Counted from the stretch's first letter, positions 18,465 to 27,318 are shown. The stretch is DNA of 64,000 bases from Roseiarcus sp963780825 (GCA_963780825.1 CAWADL010000023.1:124001-188000), one strand, 5' to 3'. Notes: a model not told the origin generated them from the letters alone. A program made the numbers and translations.

Positions 18465-19654
18465 ATGTCGGAAAGCTATGACGTCGTGATCGCGGGCGGC
18501 GCGGCGATGGGATCGTCGACCGCCTATCATCTCGCCGCCGACCCGAGCTTTTCAGGCCGCGTGCTCGTGGTGGAAAAGGACCTGAGCTACGCTCGCTCCG
18601 CGACCTCGCTATCGCTGAGCTCGATTCGACAGCAGTTTTCGAGCCCGATCAACATTCGCGTCGGGCTCGCGGGCGTCGCCTTCCTCAAGGCGGCCAAGGA
18701 AACGCTCGCGGTCGACGGCGAGGGGCCGGACCTGCCGATCACGGAGAACGGCTATCTCTATCTTGCAACCGAAGCCGGCGCCGAGCGCCTTGCGCGGCCA
18801 ATCACGCGACGCAGATCGCGGAAGGCGCCGACGTCGCGCTGCTGACGCCTGAGGAGACGAAGGCGCGGTTTCCCTTTCATCGATACGACGGCGTCGTGCT
18901 CGCCTCGCTCGGCCTCTCCGGCGAAGGCTGGTTCGACAGCTACTCAGCTGCTGCAGGCGTTTCGCCGCAAGGCGCGGAGCCTCGGGTGTCAAATACGTGC
19001 AGGACGAGGTCGTCGGGGTCGAGCGCGAGGGCGCCCGCGTCACCGGCGGTGCAAGCTGGCCAGCGGCGAGCGCATCGGCTGCGGCGCTTTCCTCGACACC
19101 GGCCGGCGCGTCGGGCGCGGCGAAGATGGCGCGCGCGCTGCGGCGTCGAGATCCCCGTGGAGTCGCGCAAGCGCTGCGTCTTCGTGTTCGAGGCGCGGCG
19201 CGTCTGCGACGAATGCCCGCTCGTCATCGATACGAGCGGCGTCTATTTCCGGCCCGAGGGCCGGCACTACGTCGATCGGCGGCTCGCCGCCGGAGCCGGA
19301 TCCCGACAGCGACGATTTCGAGGTGATCTGGGAGCAATTCGAGGAGACGCTGTGGCCGGCGCTCGCCGCGCGAATCCCCGCGTTCGAGGAGCTGAAGCTG
19401 GTCCGCGCCTGGGCCGGCCACTACGACCTCAACATCTTCGATCACAACGCGATCGTCGGCCGGCTGCCGGGCTATCGACAACGCCTATCTCGCGGCGGGT
19501 TTTTCCGGCCACGGCGTGCAGCAATCGCCGGCGGTCGGGCGCGGGCTCGGCGGAATTGATCGCGCACGGGCGCTATCTGACGCTCGATCTCTCGGATTTC
19601 GCCTACGAGCGCATCGCCGCCGGCCGGCCGCTGCTGGAGCGGAACGTGATCTGA
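18465..19654 (+). pseudogene. FAD-dependent oxidoreductase (D-amino acid oxidase/DadA-like), multiply frameshifted
   Basis: The N-terminus reads MSESYDVVIAGGAAMGSSTA with a Rossmann FAD loop, then VVEKDLSYARSATSLS and SSIRQQFSSPINI, typical of DAO-fold sarcosine or glycine oxidase-like enzymes. The same protein continues in other frames: ALLTPEETKARFPF, VYFRPEGRHYVD, FEETLWPALAARIPAFEELK, HYDLNIFDHNAIVG, then the C-terminal GFSGHGVQQSPAVGRGL and ELIAHGRYLTLDL. At least five frame changes occur within 1.2 kb. An intact protein would be about 395 residues. The methyltransferase starts 13 nt after the end. Confidence 0.8.
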
Positions 19655-19666
19655 GCGGGAGGCGGG

Positions 19667-20413
19667 ATGCCGGACCTTTCCTGGAACGCCGGCTTTTGGG
19701 GCGGCGAATACGATTGGCCGCAAGCCGGCGAGGAATGGAGCGCCGCCTGGGGCGGTAGCGAAGCGCAATGGTTCGGTGCGCTCTACCCGCGGCTGCATCG
19801 GCTGCTGCCGGCGCGGCGCATCCTGGAGATCGCGCCGGGGCACGGGCGCTGGACGCGCTTCCTGCTGCCGCTGTGCCAGGAATTTGTCGGCGTCGATCTC
19901 GCCGCGGATTGCATCGACACGTGCCGCCGACGTTTCGCGGATGTCCCGCACGCCGAGTTCAGGGTCAATGACGGACTTTCGCTGGAGGGCGTCGAGGCGC
20001 CGTTGGATTTCGTGTTCTCGTTCAATTTGCTGGTGCATGCGGAGATCGATGTTTTCGAGCGCTACGTTCCGCAAATCCTGGAACGGCTGGCCCCGGGTGG
20101 CGCGGCGTTTCTGCATCACTCCAACGTCGCGGCGCTCGGCGACAGCTCCGACAACAAGCATTGGCGCGGGGTGACCGTCTCCGGCGCACGAGTGGCGGCG
20201 CTGATTGAGGCGAACGGCGGCGAAGTGTTGGTTCAGGAGGTGATTGATTGGACGAAGACAGGTCCGACGGATTGTTTGACGACGTTTGCGAGGAAGGGCG
20301 CGTTCAGGTCGGAGACGATCGGCGTGAGGTTGGAAAACGTGCAATTCATGCGAGAAGCTGCGCTGATCGCGGCGAGCCAAAGCCGTTATTCGCGGATCGC
20401 GCGAGCAGGGTGA
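19667..20413 (+). CDS. Class I SAM-dependent methyltransferase
   Basis: A 248-residue methyltransferase. Motif I LEIAPGHGRWT lies near residues 52-62, the acidic end of beta-2 in FVGVDLAADCID near 74, motif II-like PLDFVFSFNLLVHAE near 110 and ERLAPGGAAFLHHSN near 140. The acceptor is not recognisable; related proteins sit in glycan or natural-product clusters, neither of which is visible here. Spacing of 13 nt from the upstream oxidoreductase suggests a shared transcript. Confidence 0.85.
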   Translation: MPDLSWNAGFWGGEYDWPQAGEEWSAAWGGSEAQWFGALYPRLHRLLPARRILEIAPGHGRWTRFLLPLCQEFVGVDLAADCIDTCRRRFADVPHAEFRVNDGLSLEGVEAPLDFVFSFNLLVHAEIDVFERYVPQILERLAPGGAAFLHHSNVAALGDSSDNKHWRGVTVSGARVAALIEANGGEVLVQEVIDWTKTGPTDCLTTFARKGAFRSETIGVRLENVQFMREAALIAASQSRYSRIARAG

Positions 20414-20450
20414 GGCAAACACCTCCGAACCGAATTGGAACTGACAGTTT

Positions 20451-20603
20451 CGTCATGGCCGGGCTTGTCCCGGCCAACCACGCCGTGATGCGCATTACAG
20501 GTTTGATAATCAAGCAGCGTTGGCTGCAAACAGTAGCGTTGGAGTTCTGAAACAGCAGCGCCGCGTCACGGCGTGGATACCCGGCACAAGGCCGGGCATG
20601 ACG
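20451..20603. repeat. Palindromic intergenic repeat, GTCATGGCCGGGCTTGTCCC type
   Basis: Left arm CGTCATGGCCGGGCTTGTCC, right arm its imperfect complement CACAAGGCCGGGCATGACG, with inner complementary parts CACGCCGTGATGCG and CGCGTCACGGCGTGG. It fills the gap between the convergent methyltransferase and lipB genes. Only one copy is present in the window. Confidence 0.8.
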
Positions 20604-20631
20604 TCGACGGCGCCAATCAAACACCATACCT

Positions 20632-21327
20632 TCACTGGACGTCGACCGTCGCCCCAAATATCGCCGCAAATGTAGTACGCAGCGCCGCGTCGACATCCGC
20701 GAAGGTCGTCGCGATCCCGAGGTCAGCGAGGCTGGTGACGCCGTACTGCGGCTCCGCGATCCCGCAGGGCACGATGCCCTGAAACTGATCGAGGTCCGGC
20801 GCGACGTTGAGCGCGACACCGTGGAACGTCGCCCAGCGCCTGATCCGCACCCCGAGCGCGGCGATCTTGTCCTCGGCGATTCCGCCCGGCTTATCGGGCC
20901 GCGCCACCCAGACGCCGACGCGACCGTTGCGGGTCACTCCCGTGACGCCGAATGTCGCCAAAGTGGCGATCAGCCACGCCTCCAACGCACAGACATAGGC
21001 GCGCACGTCCTGTTGGCGGCGCTTGAGATCCAGCATCACGTAGGCCACCCGTTGGCCGGGGCCATGATAGGTGAACTGACCGCCTCGCCCTGTCTTGAAT
21101 ACGGGCCAGCGCGCCTCGATGAGATCCTCTGGCTTGGCGCTGGTTCCCGCAGTGTAGATCGAGGGGTGCTCGATCAGCCAGACCCTCTCGGCCGCCTCGC
21201 CGGTCGCGATCGCCGCCGCACGCGCCTCCATTTCCGCCAAAGCCTGCTCGTAGCCCACCGTTAGGGGCGAGACGATCCATTCGACCGGCGGCGATCCCGG
21301 ATGGGGAAAGAAAGTGCGCGAAGCCAT
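20632..21327 (-). CDS. lipB: Lipoyl(octanoyl) transferase
   Basis: A 231-residue cytosolic enzyme moving octanoyl from acyl carrier protein to lipoyl domains. Key pieces are all present: RGGQFTYHGPGQ (substrate pocket), the Lys of EDKIAALGVRI, and catalytic Cys in GIVPCGI near residue 180. HGVALNVAPDL and YGVTSLADLG are also standard. The start MASRTFFPHPG is preferred over one 51 nt upstream. It is a single gene, convergent with the methyltransferase. Confidence 0.95.
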   Translation of the reverse strand: MASRTFFPHPGSPPVEWIVSPLTVGYEQALAEMEARAAAIATGEAAERVWLIEHPSIYTAGTSAKPEDLIEARWPVFKTGRGGQFTYHGPGQRVAYVMLDLKRRQQDVRAYVCALEAWLIATLATFGVTGVTRNGRVGVWVARPDKPGGIAEDKIAALGVRIRRWATFHGVALNVAPDLDQFQGIVPCGIAEPQYGVTSLADLGIATTFADVDAALRTTFAAIFGATVDVQ

Positions 21328-21463
21328 GAGGGGTCCGTAAGGTTCCTGTTTATGGCGGCGCCAAAAGCGAAACGCCAACTTGACGCAAGGTAAAGATTAT
21401 CGTTGAAGTTTTTGATCGCAACGTTATGCAACTCTTCGTTCTCAGGACGGCAAAGACGGGATC

Positions 21464-22273
21464 GTGCCGTACTTTCGATGCAACTCCAACTGGCGATTCT
21501 GGCGCGGCTTCACGCTGGCGGCATGCGCGCTGGGGCCCTCGGCGGCGCATGCCGGCGCCTGGACCGAGCCGCCGGGGCAGGGCCAGATCATTCAAACCCT
21601 GTTCGGTTGGCTCGGCGATGGCAACCCCTATGGCGGCTCGGGGGCGCCGCGCGAGTACAAGATCGAGACGCAGACCTACTTTGAATACGGCCTCTGGGAT
21701 CGACTGACCCTGGTCGGCGATGTCTCTGCGATGCGTTACGAACTGGGCGCGCCCTCCGCCGATCGCTTTACCGGATTTGACTATTCCGGCGGGGGCTTGC
21801 GCGCGCGGCTATGGTCGGACGACGTCTGGGTGTTTTCGCTCGAGGCCAGCGGTTACATCTCCGGCGCGCGGAACGCGACGCGGCCGGCGCAAGACGGCAA
21901 TACCGCACCAGAGGAGGACGTACGAGCGCTGCTCGGACGAAACCTGACGCTGTTCGGCGCGCCGACCTTTGTCGACGCCGAGGCGGGCTACCGCTTCCGC
22001 GCCCAGGGACCGCCGGGGGAATGGCGGGCCGACCTGACACTCGGCGTCGCCTGGAACGCCCGCTCGCAAATCTTGATGCAGAGCTTCAACGTGGTCTCCA
22101 ATGGCGCCGGGGCGCCAGGTTTTCTGCAGTGGGAAAGCCACAAGGGGCAGCTCAGCGTGGTCTATGCACTCGACAAATACTGGTCGGTGCAGTTGGGCGG
22201 CTTCGGAACGCTTTATAGGCGCAATACGAACAGCGAGTATGGGGCGCTGCTTGCGGTGTGGCGGAAGTTTTGA
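21464..22273 (+). CDS. Putative outer-membrane beta-barrel protein
   Basis: About 269 residues from a GTG start, with a signal peptide (WRGFTLAACALGPSAAHA, cut before GAW). The mature part is rich in alternating polar and aromatic residues (IETQTYFEYGLWDRLTLVGD, LRARLWSDDVWVFSLEASG) and ends in Phe (ALLAVWRKF), as barrel proteins do. There is no enzyme motif. It may be a small porin or structural protein. The start is uncertain; the first ATG comes much later. The DUF2442 gene follows 8 nt downstream. Confidence 0.65.
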   Translation: MPYFRCNSNWRFWRGFTLAACALGPSAAHAGAWTEPPGQGQIIQTLFGWLGDGNPYGGSGAPREYKIETQTYFEYGLWDRLTLVGDVSAMRYELGAPSADRFTGFDYSGGGLRARLWSDDVWVFSLEASGYISGARNATRPAQDGNTAPEEDVRALLGRNLTLFGAPTFVDAEAGYRFRAQGPPGEWRADLTLGVAWNARSQILMQSFNVVSNGAGAPGFLQWESHKGQLSVVYALDKYWSVQLGGFGTLYRRNTNSEYGALLAVWRKF

Positions 22274-22281
22274 GGGTATTC

Positions 22282-22647
22282 ATGGATGACGAGATCGTAA
22301 AAGCGGAAGAGCGGGGACGAGCCCTCTTGGCGTTGGCGCCAGTGGCGCGCTCCGCGAGGTTCGACCCATTGACCGGACGAATTGTCGTCGAGCTGATAGA
22401 CGGTCGCGTCTATGCTTTTCCACCGGCGCTCGCGCAGGATCTTGCCGGCGCCGACGCAAGCGATTTTCAAGACATCATAGTTGACGGCGCCGGCCTCAAC
22501 TTGAGCTTCCCACGCCTGGACGCAGATCTGTTTATTCCCGCGCTGATCGCCGGGGTGTTTGGGACCCGCAGCTGGATGGAGCAGCGCTCGGGCGCCCGCA
22601 ATACGCCCGCTCGCCGTACAAAAGCCGGGCGTCCCAAACCGGGTTGA
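22282..22647 (+). CDS. DUF2442 domain protein
   Basis: A 121-residue small protein. The middle, VARSARFDPLTGRIVVELID through GRVYAFPPALAQDLAGA, matches the DUF2442 pattern. These proteins often sit beside DUF4160 partners in toxin-antitoxin-like pairs, but no such partner is adjacent here. The start at 22282 was chosen because GAGGG lies 8 nt before; a GTG 24 nt upstream overlaps the preceding gene. The tail is basic. Confidence 0.75.
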   Translation: MDDEIVKAEERGRALLALAPVARSARFDPLTGRIVVELIDGRVYAFPPALAQDLAGADASDFQDIIVDGAGLNLSFPRLDADLFIPALIAGVFGTRSWMEQRSGARNTPARRTKAGRPKPG

Positions 22648-22753
22648 CGAGCGGTGCTTGCACACTGCGAGAAGATCGCTGTGGAGCCGGCCGCCGCCGC
22701 TATCCGCAGGCCGGTCCGAATAGCGTAGGACACGCCGTCACCAGCGAGCGGTC

Positions 22754-23626
22754 ATGTCCTTCCTCCATCTTCCCGCGCTCGCGCTCGCCGCGGCGATCCT
22801 CGACGCGACGATCGGCTATCCGGCGGCGCTGGCGCGCGCGATCGGCAGCCCGGCTACCTGGATGGCGAACTGGCTCGCCATCGTCGAAGGCGCTACCGAA
22901 CGAAAGGGCGGCTCGCGGGCGCTGGCGATCTATCTTGCGCCGATCGTCATCGCGGCCGCGGTCGTTTCCCTGGTTCTGCCCTCGGGTCCCCTGGGATTCG
23001 CGGTCACGGCGTTGCTGGCCTCGACGCTTTGCGGACGTCAGTCCCTCGATAAACGAGCCCGCGCCCTCGCGCTGAGCTGGGAGAATGACGGCGCCTACGA
23101 GGCGCTCGAAGTCGCCGAAGCGCTCGGACCGAGCGAGACGGAGGTGCGGCTCACCCGCGCGAGCGCGGCGGCGATCGCCGCGCGCTTCGCCGATGAGGTC
23201 GTGGCGCCGACCATCTTCATCCTGATCGGGGGACTGACGGGGGCCGCCTTCTGCCGCGGGCTCGGCGTGGTTGGCCGCGCCTGCCGCGATCGCCGAGACA
23301 CATCTGCGCTCGGCCGCATCGTGGGGAGCATCGAGGGCTGGACGCTGGCGCCGGCGGGGCGGATCGCCGCCTGCTGGATCGCCGCCGCGGCATGGCTCGC
23401 GCGGCGCGGCAATGTCTTCGACGCGGTAATGCAGCCGACCTTGACGCCGACGGGCCCCGCCGAGGCCGCGATGCTCGCCGCCATCGGCGACCCGGAGCGC
23501 GACGATCCCGCCTATGTCCGCCTCGCGATCGGTATGTTTCGCCGCGCCGCCGCCCTCGAATTCGCTGCGCTCGCCGTTCTCGCGCTGGCTTTCGCCGCAT
23601 TGGGTTGGCAAGCTGGATCGCCATAA
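22754..23626 (+). CDS. CobD/CbiB-like cobalamin biosynthesis membrane protein
   Basis: A 290-residue, multi-segment inner-membrane protein. The opening LALAAAILDATIGYP matches the CobD/CbiB start (LDxxxGxP). Later DEVVAPTIFILIGGLTGAAF, then CWIAAAAWL follow the family's helix order. The true enzyme couples aminopropanol to adenosylcobyric acid. Usual internal motifs such as the VGRDT stretch are weak here (ATERKGGSRA, LGRIVGSIEG), and no other cobalamin gene or riboswitch is nearby, so it could be a diverged paralogue. A DUF2282 gene follows after 21 nt. Confidence 0.65.
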   Translation: MSFLHLPALALAAAILDATIGYPAALARAIGSPATWMANWLAIVEGATERKGGSRALAIYLAPIVIAAAVVSLVLPSGPLGFAVTALLASTLCGRQSLDKRARALALSWENDGAYEALEVAEALGPSETEVRLTRASAAAIAARFADEVVAPTIFILIGGLTGAAFCRGLGVVGRACRDRRDTSALGRIVGSIEGWTLAPAGRIAACWIAAAAWLARRGNVFDAVMQPTLTPTGPAEAAMLAAIGDPERDDPAYVRLAIGMFRRAAALEFAALAVLALAFAALGWQAGSP

Positions 23627-23647
23627 AACAGCGCGTAGCCCTGGAGA

Positions 23648-23920
23648 ATGCCCATGAATGCAAAAACCCTGACGCTGGCCGGGGCCGTCGCCGCAGCGAT
23701 CGCCGCTGTTCCGTTCTCAACCGAGGCCGGCGCAGCGGGCGGCAAGGAAACTTGCTACGGCGTCTCGCTGAAGGGCCAGAACGATTGCGCCGCCGGCGGC
23801 CATAGCTGCGCGGGCGAGTCCAGCGCCGACTACAGCGGCAAGGATTTCAAATACGTTCCGGCCGGGACCTGCGCCAAGATGAATGTAGACGGCCACAAAG
23901 GCTCGTTGGCGCCGGTCTGA
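23648..23920 (+). CDS. DUF2282 (bufferin-like, BufA) small periplasmic protein
   Basis: A 90-residue protein with a signal peptide (residues 1-28, ending EAGAA) and a core holding four conserved Cys: KETCYGVSLKGQNDCAAGG, HSCAGESSADYSGKDF and YVPAGTCAKM. This is the DUF2282 pattern. In other bacteria these are RiPP precursors (bufferins) whose Cys are modified by a DUF692/MNIO enzyme with a DUF2063 partner, giving metal-binding periplasmic proteins. Neither partner is adjacent here: the CobD-like gene is 21 nt upstream, and a hairpin with T-run directly follows. Confidence 0.85.
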   Translation: MPMNAKTLTLAGAVAAAIAAVPFSTEAGAAGGKETCYGVSLKGQNDCAAGGHSCAGESSADYSGKDFKYVPAGTCAKMNVDGHKGSLAPV

Positions 23921-23923
23921 CTT

Positions 23924-23999
23924 CGGAGCGGCGGCCTCCAGGCCGCCGTTTTTTTGACGACCATGTGACTTGTCGGCGGAGTGGACGCCGCCGCTCCGC
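23924..23999. repeat. GGAGCGKCGG-type palindromic repeat, copy 1 of 4
   Basis: Arms CGGAGCGGCGGCCTCCAGGC and GCGGAGTGGACGCCGCCGC, ending CTCCG. It is related to copies at 33741, 55021 and 62404. Confidence 0.75.
23929..23955 (+). terminator. Rho-independent terminator of the DUF2282 gene
   Basis: Stem CGGCGGCC/GGCCGCCG with a 4-nt loop, directly followed by seven T. It starts 8 nt after the stop codon. The hairpin is also the left arm of a wider repeat (23924-23999). Confidence 0.85.
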
Positions 24000-24056
24000 G
24001 TTTCTGGACGGGCGTGCGCGCGGCGCGTAACCTCGCCGGCGCCGCAGGGGACCAGC

Positions 24057-25373
24057 ATGCCGCTCGACGCACAGGGCCTCGAAGTCACGGGATCGGCCGA
24101 TTCGGTCGAACACTTCGATCGCGCCCTCGCCGACTATTACGCGCTCGGCGGCGATCCCGTCGGCAAGCTGAAGCAAGCGCTGACCCGCGACCCGGGCTTT
24201 GCGCTCGGCGCTACGGCGATTGCGGCGCTGTTTCTGGTCGGCGGCTTCCGCCCGGATCACGCCGAGATCAAAGGCGCGCTGAAAGCTGCGCGGGCGGCGA
24301 TCCGGCGCGCCAGTTCGCGAGAAAAACTGCATCTGGAGGCGGTCGAAACCTGGGCCGAGGGCCGCCTCAAGGACGCGGCCGCCGTGTACGAGGAAATTCT
24401 CGTCGAGCATCCGATGGACGCGCTCGCGCTACGGCTGGCGCAGGACGCCTATTTCTTCCTCGGCGCTTCCGCCGCGATGCGCGATTCCGTCGCGCGCGTG
24501 TTGCCGGAATGGCCGGACGATAACCCGCTGACAAGCTTCGTCCTCGGCGCGTACGCCTTTGGCCTCGAGGAGACGGGCGACTACGCCGCCGCCGAGGCGC
24601 GGGCCCGCGAAGCGCTCCGGCGCAACCCCGGCGACGCCTGGGCCGCGCATGCGCTCGCGCATGTTTTCGAGATGACCTCGCGGCCGGAAGAAGGCGTAGC
24701 CTTCGTCACAGCCTCGCGCTCGGATTGGAGCGACGCGCATTTCATGGTTGGCCACAACGGCTGGCACCTCGCGCTTTATCTGATCGAACTCGGCCGCATC
24801 GACGACGTTTTGGCGGGTTTCGACCAGCATATGCATCCGAAACTCGCCAATGACATGACGCTCGATCGCATCGACGCGGCGTCCTTGTTGTGGCGCTTGG
24901 AGTTGGAGGGCGTCGACGTCGGCGCCCGCTGGGCGGCGGTCGCCAAACAATGGGCGCCGCACGTGCACGATCACGTGCTCGCCTTCAACGATCTGCATAT
25001 GGCGTTCGCTGTGGCGCGCTCTGGCGATCGGCGGCTGATCGATATGTTCCGTGATTCGCTCGACGCCTTCTCGCAAGAGGGCGAGGGCGACAACGCCCTG
25101 GTGATGCGGCAAGTCGGACGCCCGCTGATCGACGCCGTGCTCGACTTCGCGGACAATCGCTATCTCGAAGCTATCGAGACGATATTGCCGCTGCGCTACG
25201 AAGCCGTGCGGATCGGCGGCAGCCATGCGCAGCGTGACATCGTCGATCTCACGCTGATCGCCGCCGCCGAACGCGCCGGCGAGAAGAACCTCACGCGAGC
25301 GCTGCTCGCCGAGCGCGCCGCGCTGCGGCCGACGAAGCGCTGGCGGGCGGCGCACGCGCGGGCGAGGGGTTGA
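24057..25373 (+). CDS. Tetratricopeptide repeat protein
   Basis: A 438-residue, apparently cytosolic, all-helical protein. TPR-like helix pairs are clear at AAAVYEEILVEHPMDALALR and DYAAAEARAREALRRNPGDA, followed by AAHALAHVFEMTSRPEEGVA. The layout matches a widespread bacterial family of about 430 residues with no assigned enzyme activity, also annotated as TPR-domain 38-like proteins. The start MPLDAQGLEV is taken at 24057; longer frames run into the upstream repeat. It stands alone between two intergenic repeats. Confidence 0.8.
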   Translation: MPLDAQGLEVTGSADSVEHFDRALADYYALGGDPVGKLKQALTRDPGFALGATAIAALFLVGGFRPDHAEIKGALKAARAAIRRASSREKLHLEAVETWAEGRLKDAAAVYEEILVEHPMDALALRLAQDAYFFLGASAAMRDSVARVLPEWPDDNPLTSFVLGAYAFGLEETGDYAAAEARAREALRRNPGDAWAAHALAHVFEMTSRPEEGVAFVTASRSDWSDAHFMVGHNGWHLALYLIELGRIDDVLAGFDQHMHPKLANDMTLDRIDAASLLWRLELEGVDVGARWAAVAKQWAPHVHDHVLAFNDLHMAFAVARSGDRRLIDMFRDSLDAFSQEGEGDNALVMRQVGRPLIDAVLDFADNRYLEAIETILPLRYEAVRIGGSHAQRDIVDLTLIAAAERAGEKNLTRALLAERAALRPTKRWRAAHARARG

Positions 25374-25403
25374 GTTAACAATAGCAAGCAGAACGAGGCG
25401 CGT

Positions 25404-25528
25404 TCCCTCCCCCCTTGTGGGGGAGGGTTAGGGAGGGGGGTTGGTTCGGCTTGGAATGCGCGTAACCAGATAGAGCAGCTCTTGCGGCTACCCCCCACCC
25501 CGGCCCTCCCCCAGAAGGGGGGAGGGAG
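25404..25528. repeat. G/C-run palindromic intergenic repeat, copy 3 of 3
   Basis: Reverse orientation of the copy at 1650. Both arms are complete, including the adjoining TTGGTTCGGCTTGG and GGCTACCCCCCACCCCGG parts. It lies in the 229-nt gap before the Rieske oxygenase gene. Confidence 0.85.
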
Positions 25529-25602
25529 ATCGCAAGCGCGGCGCTTTGTTGGTTGGCGCGCAAGTTGCGTCGGGCGTTCGGGCTTATGAGGAGACCACAG
25601 CC

Positions 25603-26616
25603 ATGCTCAACACGCGGCAGAAAGTCTTACGCGATTTCTGGTACACGACCGTTCCGATCGAAAGCCTCGCCGACGGCCCGAAGCCGTTCAAACTTCTCGG
25701 GCAGGAGCTTGTGCTTTTCCTCGACAAGGACGGCGCGCCGGCCGCGCTGGAGGACCGCTGCTGCCATCGTACGGCGAAGCTCTCGAAGGGTTGGATCAAC
25801 AACGGCAATATCGTCTGCGGCTATCACGGTTGGGAATACGACCGCGACGGCAAGCTGGTGATGATCCCGCAGTTCCCGTTCGAACAACCCGTGCCCGAGG
25901 CGCGCGCCAAGAACTATCTCGCCAAGGAGCGTTACGGTTATGTCTGGGTCTGCCTTGGCGAGCCGATTTCCGACGTACCAGAGCTTACCTATGACAGCGA
26001 CCCGAGCTTCCGCCGCATCCATCAGTTCTACGATCGCTGGAACACCTCTTCGTTGCGCCTGATGGAGAACTCGTTCGACAACGCGCATTTCGCTTTCGTG
26101 CATAAGGGCACGTTCGGCGACATCAGCCAACCGAAGCCGGAGAAATACGAGATCACCGAAACCGACTACGGTTTCGTGGCGGAGACGATCGTGACCGTGC
26201 GCAATCCGCCAAACGCCGCGCGCATCACCGGTTCGACCGAGCCGACGACCAAACGCATCATGCGCAACCACTGGTATCTGCCGTTCTGCCGCACGATGGA
26301 CATGACCTACCCCTCTGGCTTGCGGCACGTCATCTTCAACTGCGCCTCGCCGATCGACGATGGCGCCATTCAGCTCACACAAATCCTGTTTCGCAATGAC
26401 AAAGAGGAGGATTGCTCGACGGCGGAGCTGATCGCCTGGGACAAGGCGATCATCGAGGAGGATCGAGATATTCTCGAATCGACCAGCCCCGACGCGATCG
26501 TCGATATGAGCCGCAAGATCGAGATGCATATGCCCTCCGATCGCCCCGGCATGATCATGCGCAATCGGTTGCTCGCGCTGTTGAAACAACACGGCGAGGC
26601 CGAGATCCCGCGATGA
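25603..26616 (+). CDS. Rieske 2Fe-2S aromatic ring-hydroxylating oxygenase, alpha subunit
   Basis: A 337-residue oxygenase. The Rieske cluster ligands are CCHR (C-x-H) near residues 48-50 and CGYH about 18 residues later. The mononuclear iron site is in ENSFDNAHFAFVHKG (D-x2-H-x4-H) near 155-165. The size and order match vanillate demethylase or carbazole-type single-component oxygenases, which take electrons from a separate reductase. GAGGAGA precedes the start. A flavodoxin-fold reductase gene follows, which might supply electrons, but a ferredoxin-type reductase would be more usual. The substrate is unknown. Confidence 0.9.
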   Translation: MLNTRQKVLRDFWYTTVPIESLADGPKPFKLLGQELVLFLDKDGAPAALEDRCCHRTAKLSKGWINNGNIVCGYHGWEYDRDGKLVMIPQFPFEQPVPEARAKNYLAKERYGYVWVCLGEPISDVPELTYDSDPSFRRIHQFYDRWNTSSLRLMENSFDNAHFAFVHKGTFGDISQPKPEKYEITETDYGFVAETIVTVRNPPNAARITGSTEPTTKRIMRNHWYLPFCRTMDMTYPSGLRHVIFNCASPIDDGAIQLTQILFRNDKEEDCSTAELIAWDKAIIEEDRDILESTSPDAIVDMSRKIEMHMPSDRPGMIMRNRLLALLKQHGEAEIPR

Positions 26617-26723
26617 GCGAGATGCGTCTTGCCGCATGGATTGACGATCTCGGCGATATGCAGCTCGAAGGCAAAGGTCGATCCGTTCGGCCTGCTCAAC
26701 CCCGGCAAGACGCGCGCCCGCAC

Positions 26724-27308
26724 ATGAGGGTGTTGTATGTTTATTGCCATCCGCTGCCGGAAAGCTTTCATGCGGCGATCCGCATCGAGGCGCTCGCCGG
26801 ATTGAGAGCGGCGGGTCATGAGGTCGATCTGTTTGATCTTTACGCAGAGCGTTTCGATCCGGTGCTCAGCGAAGAAGGCCGGCGGCAATATCATGACGAG
26901 GCGATCAATCAAACTGGGCTCGGGCCGATCGTCGCGCGGTTGCAACGCGCCGAGGCGATCGTGCTGCAATTTCCGACCTGGTGTTTTGGGCCGCCGGCGA
27001 TGCTCAAGGGATTTTTCGATCGCGTCTTCATGCCTGGCGTCGCGTTCGATCTCAGCGATCCCGCGCATGCGAAGCCGAGGCTCGGCAACATTCGCAAGAT
27101 CGCCGGCGTCGTCACCTACGGCCGTCCGCGGCTGATGGCGCTATGGATGGGCGACCCGCCGCGCAAGATCGTCACGCGCTATGTGCGCTGGTTCGCCGGG
27201 CGTGGCGCGAAGGCCGAATATCACGCGCTCTATCATCTCAATGTCGCCAGCCTTTCGCAGCGCGAGGGTTTTGTCAGAAGGGTGCGCGCGGCGATGGAGC
27301 GGTTTTAG
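26724..27308 (+). CDS. NAD(P)H-dependent oxidoreductase, flavodoxin fold (NQO/MdaB-like)
   Basis: A 194-residue FMN or FAD flavoprotein. It begins MRVLYVYCHPLPESFHAA, the phosphate loop of the quinone reductase family, followed by DLYAERFDPVLS near residue 45 and QFPTWCFGPPAMLKGFFDRV near 85-105, both standard. Two-electron reduction of quinones is the likely role. An in-frame ATG at 26613 overlapping the Rieske stop would add 37 residues that do not fit the family, so the later start is preferred. Repeat copy H begins 10 nt after the stop. Confidence 0.87.
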   Translation: MRVLYVYCHPLPESFHAAIRIEALAGLRAAGHEVDLFDLYAERFDPVLSEEGRRQYHDEAINQTGLGPIVARLQRAEAIVLQFPTWCFGPPAMLKGFFDRVFMPGVAFDLSDPAHAKPRLGNIRKIAGVVTYGRPRLMALWMGDPPRKIVTRYVRWFAGRGAKAEYHALYHLNVASLSQREGFVRRVRAAMERF

Positions 27309-27318
27309 CCGCGGCGCC

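Noticed and set aside
17013..18530. 505-codon minus-strand frame across hemA start, SDR and repeat copy G
   Set aside because: Only its last part is real (the first codons of hemA, out of frame with the rest). The remainder is antisense to the SDR gene.
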